In this document: piece by piece, positions 49,735 through 58,220 of the stretch
Layout of the letters: each line of letters opens with the position of its first letter
Numbering within the stretch: the stretch's first letter is position 1
From: Chloroflexota bacterium
GTDB lineage: Bacteria; Chloroflexota; Anaerolineae; 4572-78; J111
Reading direction: 5' to 3'
Assembly (NCBI GenBank): GCA_016860845.1
Contig: BOKF01000002.1
Coordinates: forward strand, 186,001-250,000
DNA: 64,000 nucleotides
Position numbers and translations under genes: made by a program
The notes under the pieces: generated by a model
The model's database searches: none
What the model was told of the DNA's origin: nothing
What the model saw: the letters and a program-made list of their open reading frames with translations, nothing else

Positions 49735-51132
49735 ATGACTCTCCAACAAGCCATTCAAACTTATCACGATTTATTAGAGGCGGGTGATGTCGCCGCCGAA
49801 TCCCAGGGGCAGTTGGACTCCCAGCAGCAGCGGCGCGGTTTATCCTTTGGCGAGCGCCCGTTGTGTTCGGTCTTGCGGCCCCGCTTTTTGACTCTGGCCC
49901 AGTACCGTTTTATCCAGCAGCGTACCCGGATACTGCTGGCCGCCTTCGCTAAAATCCACCAGGCCGCTATTGCCGATAAAGCGTTTCGCGCCCAATTCGA
50001 CCTGACCGATTGGGAGGAAGAACTGATTCAGCATGATCCCGGCTTCCGTCCGGCCAGCCCCACCTCCCGTCTGGATGCCTTTTTTGTGCCTGCCTCCCCT
50101 CTCCCTCTGGGAGAGGGGACGGGGGTGAGGGCGAACCACGAGGGCGACCTCCACTTCACCGAATACAACGCCGAAACTCCGGCCGCCCCGGCCTACAACG
50201 ACGCCCTGACCGAACTTTTCTACACCCTGCCGGTAATGAGCCAGTTTTTGCGCCGCTGCCAGCTCCTCCCCTTGCCGGCCCGGCATGGCGTGATGCACGC
50301 GCTGCTGGAAAGCTACCGCCAGTGGGCCGGACGGAACGAAGCGCCGCGTATTGCTATTGTGGATTGGCGCGAGGTGCCGACCTACAGCGAGTTTGTCCTG
50401 TTCGACTCTTACTTCAAAGCGCAGGGATTGGACTGTATCATCGCCGACCCACGTGAGATGGAGTACCGCCACGGCAAGCTGATGGCCGGGGACTATCACA
50501 TCACCCTGATCTACAAGCGCGTCCTCATTGCCGAATTGGTCGAGCGGGAGGGGCTGGCTCACCCCATCATCCGGGCGGTGCGCGATGGAGCGGTCTGCAT
50601 GGTCAATCCCTTTGCCTGCAAGCTGCTCTACAAAAAGGCCAGCCTGGCCGTGTTGAGCGACGAGCGCAACGCCCATCTGTTCACCGCCGCCGAGCAGCAG
50701 GCCATCGCCGACCACATCCCCTGGACTCGCCGGGTGGAAGAGCGGCAGACAGAGTACGGCGGCCAAAAGGTTGACCTGATACCCTTCATCCACCAGCAGC
50801 AGGAACGGCTGGTCCTCAAACCCAACGACGATTACGGCGGGCGAGGCATTGTTCTGGGCTGGACGGTTGACGCCACCGAATGGGAGCAAGCCGTGCAGGC
50901 TGCTTTGGGCACTCCCTACATCGTGCAGGAGCGTGTCGCCATCCCCAGCGAAGCCTACCCCAGCCTGATTGACGGCCAACTGCACATTTTTGATCGCATG
51001 CTCGATACCGCGCCCTTCGTCTTCCACGGCGACAGCGTGTACGGTTGCCTGACTCGCCTCTCCACGGCGACCCTGTTGAATGTCACCGCTGGGGGCGGCT
51101 CGACAGTACCGACCTTTTTGGTAGTAGGATGA
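49735..51132 (+). CDS. Circularly permuted/glutathionylspermidine-synthase-like ATP-grasp protein
   Basis: The 465-residue protein has the ATP-binding segment near its C-terminus (RLVLKPNDDYGGRGIVLGW, then YIVQERV), while a metal-site-like segment lies near the N-terminus (HFTEYNAETPAAPAYNDALTELF). This order suggests the permuted ATP-grasp fold. Residues about 120-138 (PLPLGEGTGVRA) are encoded by an inserted repeat word (ctccctctgggagagggg). GGAGG precedes ATG 49735. Its TGA overlaps the start of the S9 peptidase gene (ATGA at 51129-51132). With the first ligase it could join two amide bonds in one product. Confidence 0.82.
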   Translation: MTLQQAIQTYHDLLEAGDVAAESQGQLDSQQQRRGLSFGERPLCSVLRPRFLTLAQYRFIQQRTRILLAAFAKIHQAAIADKAFRAQFDLTDWEEELIQHDPGFRPASPTSRLDAFFVPASPLPLGEGTGVRANHEGDLHFTEYNAETPAAPAYNDALTELFYTLPVMSQFLRRCQLLPLPARHGVMHALLESYRQWAGRNEAPRIAIVDWREVPTYSEFVLFDSYFKAQGLDCIIADPREMEYRHGKLMAGDYHITLIYKRVLIAELVEREGLAHPIIRAVRDGAVCMVNPFACKLLYKKASLAVLSDERNAHLFTAAEQQAIADHIPWTRRVEERQTEYGGQKVDLIPFIHQQQERLVLKPNDDYGGRGIVLGWTVDATEWEQAVQAALGTPYIVQERVAIPSEAYPSLIDGQLHIFDRMLDTAPFVFHGDSVYGCLTRLSTATLLNVTAGGGSTVPTFLVVG

Positions 51133-53213
51133 GTGTTTCAATATCTGACCCAATCAAACGTACCATTACCGCCGAAGATTTGTATCAATTCCAACTCATC
51201 TCCGGCTGCGAGATTTCACCCGACGGGCGGCACGTCGTCTTTAGCTTGCAGCGGGTGGACCCCAAGACGCACAAAGAGTCGAGCAACCTGTGGATCGTTC
51301 CGACCGAGGGCGGGCCGGCCCGCCAATTTACCTACGGCAACCAGCTCGACCGGCGGCCCAAGTGGTCGCCCGATGGCCGTGAGATTGCTTTTGTCTCCAA
51401 TCGCGGCGAGGCCCGGCAGCCCCAAATTTATCTCATCCCCTTTCACGGCGGCGAGGCTCGCCCCCTGACCCAACTCAAGGGCGAAATTGGCCGCTTCGAG
51501 TGGTCGCCCGACGGCAAGCAGTTGGTCTGCAATTTTCGCAAAAAAGATTTGGAGGCCATCGAGCGCGAAGAGGACGAGCAGAAGAAACAACTCGGCGTGG
51601 TGGTGCGCCACATCACCCGGATCGTTTTCAAGGAGGACGGTTACGGCTTTCTGCCCCAGGAACGCTGGCACATCTGGACGATTGACGCCGCCAGCGGTGA
51701 GGCCCGCCAACTGACCGCCGGCGACCACTACGATGAATTCGAGCCTTGCTGGTCGCCTGACGGCCAGGCCATCCTCTTTCGCTCCAACCGCACCGGCGAC
51801 CCAGACCTGAATTGGGACGTGACCGATTTGTATGTTATCCCCGCCACTCAAGACCTGACAGGTTTGGAAAATCTCTCCGGTCTCCCTGCGGGTGCACGCC
51901 GTATTCCCACCCCGCCCGGCCCCAAAGAGTCGCCCACGTTCTCACCGGATGGGCGTTGGGTGGCCTATTACCAACTGGGTGGTCGAAGTGACCGCTGGCG
52001 GCACACCAATCTCTGGGTCGTACCCGCCGACGGCCAGGGCCAGGCCAAAAATCTGACTGCCCCCTTTGATGTGCTGGCCAGTCATGTTACCCTCAACGAT
52101 ATGGGCCGCTTGACCACGATGCCGCCCACCTGGTCCAGCGACAGCCAGACCATCTATTTTCAGTCGAGCTGGCACGGTGACACACTTCTCAAATCTATTG
52201 GTGTGGACGGCTCGAATTTGCGCGATGTTATTGATTCTCCCGGCGCGGTCGAGGAGTTCAAGTTTGACCAGGCCCAGGCCCAACTGATCTACCTGCACGG
52301 CACGATGACCGGCCCCGGCCAGATCTGGCGGCTCGACAGGGCCACCAGCCAGACCCACCTCTTGACCCAGGTAAATCAAGCCTTATTGGAGTCGCTGGAT
52401 TTGGGCCAGGTCGAGGAAGTTTGGTTCAAAGGAGCAGCGGGTAACGATTTGCAGGGCTGGATTCTCAAGCCGCCTGGCTTTGATCCCGGCCAAAAATACC
52501 CCTCGATTTTGCAGATTCACGGGGGGCCGCTGGTCCAGTTCGGTAACTTTTTTATGCACGAGTTTTACTTTTTAGCGGCGCAGGGCTACGTGATTTATTT
52601 CTGCAACCCCCGTGGCGGCTGGGGCTACGGCGAAGGCCACGCCCAGGCCATCTACAACGATTGGGGCGGGGCCGATTACGCCGACCTGATGGCCTGGACC
52701 GATTTTGTCCAACAGCAGCCCTACATTGACCCAGCCCGCATGGGGGTCACCGGCGGCAGCTACGGCGGTTTCATGACCACCTGGATTATCGGCCATACCG
52801 ACCGCTTTAAGGCCGCCGTGACCCAGCGCAGCGTCAGCAATATGATCAGCATGGATGGCTCCAGCGACCTGGCTTACCGCTTCCACGCGCTTTTCGGGGC
52901 GGAGAAACATGCCTGGCAGGATTTCGACAATTACTGGCGGCAGTCACCGCTCAAGTATATCGCCAACGCCAAAACGCCAACGCTGGTCATTCACAATGAG
53001 GAAGATCTGCGCTGCGAAGTCGAACAGGGCGAGCAAATTTTTGTAGCTTTGAAGAAATTGGGGGTAGAAGCCGAAATGGTCCGCTTTCCCGGCGAGCCGC
53101 ACGGCATGTCCCGCGATGGCCGTACGGACCGACGGATTGCCCGGCTCAATCACATTTTAAGGTGGTTCGACCGGTACTTACAGGGGGGCGACAGTCATCT
53201 TATCAGGAGCTAG
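51129..53213 (+). CDS. S9 family serine peptidase (acylaminoacyl/dipeptidyl peptidase type)
   Basis: This 694-residue peptidase has an N-terminal beta-propeller of WD40/PD40-like repeats (about 20-410; RPKWSPDGREIAF, FEWSPDGKQLV, PTFSPDGRWVAY) and a C-terminal alpha/beta hydrolase. The catalytic Ser544 lies in GGSYGGF and His658 in GEPHGMS; the acid is in VIHNEEDLRC. No signal peptide is visible. ATG 51129 overlaps the ligase stop by 4 bp, so it belongs to the same translation unit; the longer frame from 51045 is discarded. In the cluster it may trim or salvage the ligated product. That link is inferred. Confidence 0.92.
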   Translation: MSVSISDPIKRTITAEDLYQFQLISGCEISPDGRHVVFSLQRVDPKTHKESSNLWIVPTEGGPARQFTYGNQLDRRPKWSPDGREIAFVSNRGEARQPQIYLIPFHGGEARPLTQLKGEIGRFEWSPDGKQLVCNFRKKDLEAIEREEDEQKKQLGVVVRHITRIVFKEDGYGFLPQERWHIWTIDAASGEARQLTAGDHYDEFEPCWSPDGQAILFRSNRTGDPDLNWDVTDLYVIPATQDLTGLENLSGLPAGARRIPTPPGPKESPTFSPDGRWVAYYQLGGRSDRWRHTNLWVVPADGQGQAKNLTAPFDVLASHVTLNDMGRLTTMPPTWSSDSQTIYFQSSWHGDTLLKSIGVDGSNLRDVIDSPGAVEEFKFDQAQAQLIYLHGTMTGPGQIWRLDRATSQTHLLTQVNQALLESLDLGQVEEVWFKGAAGNDLQGWILKPPGFDPGQKYPSILQIHGGPLVQFGNFFMHEFYFLAAQGYVIYFCNPRGGWGYGEGHAQAIYNDWGGADYADLMAWTDFVQQQPYIDPARMGVTGGSYGGFMTTWIIGHTDRFKAAVTQRSVSNMISMDGSSDLAYRFHALFGAEKHAWQDFDNYWRQSPLKYIANAKTPTLVIHNEEDLRCEVEQGEQIFVALKKLGVEAEMVRFPGEPHGMSRDGRTDRRIARLNHILRWFDRYLQGGDSHLIRS

Positions 53214-53276
53214 CCTTTCACCTAATGACGACGTATAATTTAAAAATCAACGAGGTAAAAGTATTACAAACATATT

Positions 53277-54662
53277 GTGATTAGCTACAAACAAGTCCGT
53301 CAGCATCATCTGGAACAGCTCAAAAAACCATCCCCGGCTCGAGGCCCCCAAATCCTGGTATTAGGCTTTGCTCTGATCATTTTGATTGGCAGCGTTCTCC
53401 TCTCCCTGCCCATTGCCACCGAAAGCGGCGAAAGCATTGCCTGGATTGACGCCATGTTTACCGCTACTTCAGCCGCCACCGTTACCGGGTTGGTGGTGTT
53501 CAACACTCAGACCACCTTTTCGCTTTTTGGCGAGATTGTGATTTTACTGTTGATGCAAGTGGGTGGAGTGGGTTTTATTACCCTGGCCGTTGTGCTGTAC
53601 CGCTTAATTGGCCGGCGGGTCAGCCTGTATGAGCGCAACCTGTTGAGTCAAGCCCTGGGTGTGGATGCCACTGAGGGAGTAGTCCGTCTCACTTTAACTG
53701 TATTGTTCATTACTCTGGCCATTGAGTTTGTTGGCGCGCTCATCCTCTTTACCCAATGGGTGCAGGTGTTGCCCTGGTCGCAGGCGCTTTATTATTCCAT
53801 TTTCCACGCCATTTCATCATTTTGCAACGCCGGTTTTGATTTATTCCTCGGCTTTGAGGACCCGGCTTTGCAGGCAGTTAGAGCTAACCCGATCAGCGTT
53901 ATTATCCTGGGCTTACTGATTACTATCGGTGGCATGGGCATCACCGCGGTGTACGACCTGATCATGTGGCCCCGCGAACGCCGCCTGTCGCTCCACACCC
54001 GCCTGATCCTGCCGTTGACTTTCTACTTATTGGTTATCGGCACCATTTTATTGCTCCTGGATGAAGCCTTTGTGACGGGGTACATCCTGTCAGATTTTCC
54101 GTTAGGGCAGCGGTGGCTACTGGCGGCTTTTTCGGTCGTTTCCAGCCGGACTGCCGGGGTTACTCTGATTCCGATGAGCGACCTCGGCCCGGCGAGTCAA
54201 CTGGTTATGCTTGTCTGGATGTTCATCGGCGGCGCGCCGGCTTCTATGGGCGGTGGGGTCGGTATTACGACTGTAGCCGTAGTGCTGATTACGCTGGCTT
54301 CCAATGTGCGTGGTTACAACGATGTTCGTGTTTTGGAACGGACTCTGCCAATTGAGACTATCTTTAAAGCAGTGGCCATCATTACAGTTTCGACTGCTCA
54401 TGTGATGACTATTACCCTGGTCCTGTTGCTTTTTGGGGAAGGAGAGTTGTTGTTCCCAATCGCTTTTGAGGTAGTGAGCGCCTTCTCCAACACCGGTTAT
54501 TCGTTGGGCATTACCGATCATTTTGATGGGTGGGGACGCATCTTGCTAGTCTTTACTATGTTCTGGGGACGGTTGGGACCGTTAACTCTGGTCGTCGCCC
54601 TGGCCCAACGCGACCGCCAGACCCTGATTCACTACCCGGAAGAAAAAATCATTATTGGCTAA
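53277..54662 (+). CDS. trkH: TrkH/KtrB-type potassium transporter
   Basis: TrkH forms the membrane pore of the Trk/Ktr potassium uptake system. Its four pore loops with selectivity glycines are visible: TSAATVTGLVVF, FCNAGFDLFLG, SRTAGVTLIPM and FSNTGYSLGI. About eight to ten membrane helices fit the length of 461 residues. The start is GTG 53277 and a GAGG is rather far upstream, so it is not certain. A TATAAT at 53234-53239 has no good -35. The partner TrkA-like gene follows 34 nt later. Confidence 0.93.
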   Translation: MISYKQVRQHHLEQLKKPSPARGPQILVLGFALIILIGSVLLSLPIATESGESIAWIDAMFTATSAATVTGLVVFNTQTTFSLFGEIVILLLMQVGGVGFITLAVVLYRLIGRRVSLYERNLLSQALGVDATEGVVRLTLTVLFITLAIEFVGALILFTQWVQVLPWSQALYYSIFHAISSFCNAGFDLFLGFEDPALQAVRANPISVIILGLLITIGGMGITAVYDLIMWPRERRLSLHTRLILPLTFYLLVIGTILLLLDEAFVTGYILSDFPLGQRWLLAAFSVVSSRTAGVTLIPMSDLGPASQLVMLVWMFIGGAPASMGGGVGITTVAVVLITLASNVRGYNDVRVLERTLPIETIFKAVAIITVSTAHVMTITLVLLLFGEGELLFPIAFEVVSAFSNTGYSLGITDHFDGWGRILLVFTMFWGRLGPLTLVVALAQRDRQTLIHYPEEKIIIG

Positions 54663-54695
54663 CAGCAGCCATAAAGATGATAGGGGTATGGATTG

Positions 54696-55472
54696 ATGTC
54701 AAATTACCCGGCATCCTGGACTAAACGGCTTTGGTCAAATCTCAAGCAGTTGCTCTCGATACAAACTGGACTGGAACTTCCCCGGCGTTTGAATGGGAAT
54801 GGTTATCGCAAGGAATTTATCGTGATTGGTTTGGGTCGTTTTGGCACCAGTTTAGCCATGACCTTAAATGCTTATAAGCACGAAGTCCTGGCGATTGATG
54901 CAGATATGAAACGGGTCCAGTTGGTTTCACAGTCACTGCCCCATGTCATTCACCTTGATGCCACCAATATTGACGCCTTACGGGAGATCGGCGCCGACTC
55001 CTTTGATACCGGTATTGCCTGCATTGGGAGTGATTTTGAGGCAAATTTGCTGGCTACCGTCAACTTACGCAAGTTGGGGGTGCGGCGCGTGGTCACCAAG
55101 GCCCGTACGGTAACACAGCAGGATATTTTGCTGAAAGTTGGAGCCGATGAGGTCATCTTGCCGGAGCATGAAGCGGGAGTGCGCCTGGCTCGCCGCCTGT
55201 CTGCTATTGACTTTGTAGATTTTATGGAGTTAAGCCAAGATAAGGGTGTGGTCGAGATTATGGCGCCGCAGCGGCTGGTCGGCAAATCTCTGAAAGAGAC
55301 ACAGATACGCCAAGAGTATGGGCTGGCCGTAGTCGCTATACGTCGGGGTGATGATGTTATTATCTCTCCCGAAGCCGAAGAGATTATTCAACCGCGTGAT
55401 ATATTGGTGGTGCTGGGCAGCATCGTTAACTGTGAAAGGCTACGTGAGGAGCCGATTTACTTGAAGAAATAG
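54696..55472 (+). CDS. trkA: TrkA/KtrA-type potassium uptake regulator
   Basis: The protein gates the TrkH pore in response to nucleotides. Residues about 40-160 form the RCK-N Rossmann domain (FIVIGLGRFGTSLA, AIDADMKRVQ) and about 170-258 the RCK-C domain. An N-terminal stretch of about 35 residues (LKQLLSIQTGLELPRRLNGNG) is additional to most KtrA proteins. Start ATG 54696 is preceded by a GGGG; an in-frame TTG lies 3 nt before it. The 258-residue length and its place after trkH fit a KtrAB-like pair. Confidence 0.92.
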   Translation: MSNYPASWTKRLWSNLKQLLSIQTGLELPRRLNGNGYRKEFIVIGLGRFGTSLAMTLNAYKHEVLAIDADMKRVQLVSQSLPHVIHLDATNIDALREIGADSFDTGIACIGSDFEANLLATVNLRKLGVRRVVTKARTVTQQDILLKVGADEVILPEHEAGVRLARRLSAIDFVDFMELSQDKGVVEIMAPQRLVGKSLKETQIRQEYGLAVVAIRRGDDVIISPEAEEIIQPRDILVVLGSIVNCERLREEPIYLKK

Positions 55473-55502
55473 CTAAATTTTTCGTTCCAGTTCCCAAAAA
55501 AA

Positions 55503-56237
55503 TTAATCAGCCACTACTTTCAGCCGGGTTGAAAGCGGCCCGCTGTATAGAAAAACGGCCAGATCATCCATGTTCATCGCTTCATTGCTCAATTCGGGCA
55601 GTATCTCCAGGTCCTGGCCGCTCTGGTGATACATAGCGGAACAACTAATCACCTGCTCATCCAGAACCATGCAGATATAGGCCCCTCGATTGGCGGCTGT
55701 AAAGTTGTCCAGGCGATTGGCGGCGGCTCGCTCCAGGGTGAGGCGGTAAAAGATTTGGCCGGACGTGGAGTCGGGCGGGGTAATTTCTTTGACTTCGCGG
55801 CTGGTAAAAAGGATCGGGTAACCGGGCCGGTCAGTCGAACGTACCCCCAGATAGACCTTCTCGCCCACCGGGGGTGACTCTTTGCCCGCATTGATAAAGA
55901 CAATTTCCCCAATGCTGGTAATCACCGAGGCAATATAAGGGGTGTTTTGCCCCTGGGGCAGGGTCACCTCAATTTGGCCGTTCCGAATCACTACATGGTA
56001 GGGTCCACCAATTTCCAGCTTATCCAGACGCTTGGCAATAACAGGCCGAGCGGCAATTAACTCAACCTCCTGATTGGTTGGAATAATCGTATCAGCCGCT
56101 AGAATCAGCTTCGTTTCCAAAATACTTTCAGTTGGGTCAAACGCACTCAGGTCAGCCAGGGCGCGGCTACCGTAGAACAGGCTAACCAGCCCCAGCAACA
56201 ACAGGATAACAAGAATGGCGATCTGTTTCTTGAACAT
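55503..56237 (-). CDS. Single-span membrane protein resembling the SecD periplasmic P1 domain
   Basis: After a basic start and one hydrophobic helix (about 6-25) the 244-residue chain is exported. Its second half follows the SecD pattern: GYPILFTSREVKEI, FTAANRGAYICMVLDEQVISCSAMYHQSGQDLEI (compare the SecD region ...GxxLAIVLDGxVxSAPxI...), and MNMDDLAVFLYSGPLSTRLKVV (compare ...AxxLAxLLRSGALPxPLxVV...). The SecD six-helix domain is missing. AGGAGG precedes ATG 56237. It could be a stand-alone SecD paralogue or a truncated copy. Convergent with trkA; no sec genes are near. Confidence 0.65.
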   Translation of the reverse strand: MFKKQIAILVILLLLGLVSLFYGSRALADLSAFDPTESILETKLILAADTIIPTNQEVELIAARPVIAKRLDKLEIGGPYHVVIRNGQIEVTLPQGQNTPYIASVITSIGEIVFINAGKESPPVGEKVYLGVRSTDRPGYPILFTSREVKEITPPDSTSGQIFYRLTLERAAANRLDNFTAANRGAYICMVLDEQVISCSAMYHQSGQDLEILPELSNEAMNMDDLAVFLYSGPLSTRLKVVAD

Positions 56238-56343
56238 ACGCGGCCTCCTGGTCCTATACATAAGCCTATTATACGCCATTTGGCTTAGTAGGTCAATAGT
56301 TCAATTAGGCAATGTTGCTTAAGCGTAGGGTGCGAGTAGGTAG

Positions 56344-56383
56344 AAAACAAAAACGGTGGAAAAGGAAATGGTCCTTTTCCACC
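56344..56383 (-). terminator. Intrinsic terminator downstream of gnd
   Basis: On the minus strand GGTGGAAAAGGA pairs with TCCTTTTCCACC around a short loop, followed by GTTTTTGTTTT. It ends the 6-phosphogluconate dehydrogenase transcript. Confidence 0.85.
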
Positions 56384-56406
56384 GCATACTGCTCCGCTTT
56401 ATGACC

Positions 56407-56482
56407 GCTGACGGCAGACCGCCGACCCCTGCAAATTGCTCTGTAACTCGTCTTTTTGGCGGTCAGCAGTCGGTGGTCAGCA
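56407..56482. repeat. Hairpin of gctgacggcagaccgccgacc/ggcggtcagcagtcggtggtcagc words
   Basis: Complementary degenerate words lie between gnd and its terminator. It is the same word family as 12529-12580. Confidence 0.6.
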
Positions 56483-56506
56483 ATTGATTAATCTCCATAA
56501 CCGCTG

Positions 56507-57958
56507 TTAAGCCACGTATGTTCTCGCGGTCACATCGCCCCCATGCCCGGTCCAGTTGGTGTGGAAGAACTGGCCGCGGGGCCGGTCAACGCGCTCATAC
56601 GTGTGCGCGCCAAAGTAGTCACGCTGCGCCTGAAGGAGATTGGCCGGCAGCCGCTCCCGGCGATAGCCATCAAAAAAGGCCAGGGCGCTGGACATGGCCG
56701 GCACCGAGATGCCCATCTCGACCGCCTTGGCCACGACCCGCCGCCAGGCCGCCTGCGCCGCCTCGACCTGCTCTTTGAAATAGGGATCGAGCAGCAGGTT
56801 GCTGAGTTCAGGATTTTTGTCAAAAGCCGCTTTGATTTTGCCCAGAAAGATCGAACGGATAATGCATCCGCCCCGCCACATGAGGGCAATCCCGCCGTAA
56901 TTAAGATTCCAGTTATATTCCGTGGCAGCGGCACGCATCAGCATATAACCTTGAGTATAGGAAATGATCTTGGAAGCATAGAGGGCCTCACGGATGTCGT
57001 TGACAAAGGCGGCCCTGTCACCTTCGAACTGAGCGGTTGGGCCGCTCAATACTTTAGAGGCAGCGACTCGCTCATCTTTGAGGGCCGATAAAGAGCGAGA
57101 CAGAACCGCTTCCATAATCAAGGTCAACGGGATGCCCATCTCCAGGGCCGAAATGCCGGTCCACTTGCCCGTGCCTTTCTGCCCGGCTGTATCCAGAATC
57201 TTTTCCACGATTGGCTCGCCGTCTTCATCCTTGAAGCCCAGGATGTCGCGGGTAATCTCGATCAAATAGGAGTCCAGCTTGCCCTTGTTCCACTCGGCAA
57301 AGACCTGGTGCATTTCGTCGGCGTTCAGGCCCAGGGCATTTTTCATCAAATCGTAGGACTCGCAGATAAGCTGCATATCGCCGTACTCGATGCCGTTATG
57401 GACCATTTTGATAAAGTGTCCTGCCCCATTCTCCCCTACCCAGTCACAGCAGGGCGAACCATCTTCCACCTTGGCCGCTATCGCCTGAAAAATGGGTTTA
57501 ACGTGCGGCCAGGCGGCCGGGGAGCCGCCAGGCATAATGGACGGCCCATGCCGAGCGCCCTCTTCACCCCCGGAGACGCCGGTGCCAATGTAGAGCAGCC
57601 CTTTCGACTCAACGTAGGCGGTGCGGCGAATCGTGTCTTGATAGTTCGAGTTGCCGCCGTCAATGATGATATCGCCCGCTTCCAGGTGCGGGATCAGTTT
57701 CTCGATGAAGTCGTCCACCGCTTGCCCGGCTTTCACCAGCAGCATCACCCGGCGCGGCCGCTTGAGCATGCCCACCAGTTCCTCAATCGAGTGCGCCCCG
57801 ATCACTTCGGTGCCTTTGGCGTTGCCATTGATAAATTCGTCCACGGTGGACACGGTGCGGTTAAACACGGCCACTTTGAAACCGTGATCATTCATATTCA
57901 GAACCAGGTTCTGGCCCATTACGGCCAGGCCAATCAGGCCAATATCTGCTTTGCTCAT
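56507..57958 (-). CDS. gndA: 6-phosphogluconate dehydrogenase, decarboxylating
   Basis: It oxidises 6-phosphogluconate to ribulose-5-phosphate and CO2, with NADP+ as usual cofactor, in the pentose phosphate pathway. It has [12 protein letters not shown] and [13 protein letters not shown] at the start, [15 protein letters not shown], the catalytic [21 protein letters not shown] block and the C-terminal [25 protein letters not shown]. The length of 483 residues is that of the long form. No zwf is in the window. A promoter candidate is at 58096-58124 and a terminator at 56344-56383, so it is probably monocistronic. Confidence 0.97.
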   Translation of the reverse strand: MSKADIGLIGLAVMGQNLVLNMNDHGFKVAVFNRTVSTVDEFINGNAKGTEVIGAHSIEELVGMLKRPRRVMLLVKAGQAVDDFIEKLIPHLEAGDIIIDGGNSNYQDTIRRTAYVESKGLLYIGTGVSGGEEGARHGPSIMPGGSPAAWPHVKPIFQAIAAKVEDGSPCCDWVGENGAGHFIKMVHNGIEYGDMQLICESYDLMKNALGLNADEMHQVFAEWNKGKLDSYLIEITRDILGFKDEDGEPIVEKILDTAGQKGTGKWTGISALEMGIPLTLIMEAVLSRSLSALKDERVAASKVLSGPTAQFEGDRAAFVNDIREALYASKIISYTQGYMLMRAAATEYNWNLNYGGIALMWRGGCIIRSIFLGKIKAAFDKNPELSNLLLDPYFKEQVEAAQAAWRRVVAKAVEMGISVPAMSSALAFFDGYRRERLPANLLQAQRDYFGAHTYERVDRPRGQFFHTNWTGHGGDVTARTYVA

Positions 57959-58095
57959 GATGTTTTCACTTCCTTTCTTGAATTTTTTTCAGGAGTGGGG
58001 TCTCAGTCCAGACAACTAGGGGTGGGCCGAGGCGATCATAGCCACCTCTTATCTTAAAATTCAGCGAGGGACAGTTTCTCTTAACTATCCGCCTT

Positions 58096-58124
58096 ATTCT
58101 ATAATGCTACCTAAAAATGGGCAA
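58096..58124 (-). promoter_or_regulatory. Candidate promoter of gnd
   Basis: TTGCCC (58124-58119), 17 nt and TAGAAT (58101-58096) are read on the minus strand. The leader would be about 130 nt; no known riboswitch is recognised in it. Confidence 0.5.
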
Positions 58125-58220
58125 ATCACTCGTGATGACGAGCACAAGCCAATCCTACGTACCTTCGCTTCTTGATTTTATCTATGGTAGAATACGGATA
58201 TAGGATGCAATCTGGTAAAG

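Noticed and set aside
51045..51128. N-terminal extension of the S9 peptidase
   Set aside because: It lies wholly in another frame of the upstream ligase gene; the ATGA overlap at 51129 is the natural start.
49840..51153. Long minus-strand open frame opposite the permuted ATP-grasp gene (about 437 codons)
   Set aside because: It is the antisense of a well-supported gene with family motifs, has no domain text of its own, and results from GC-rich codon use.
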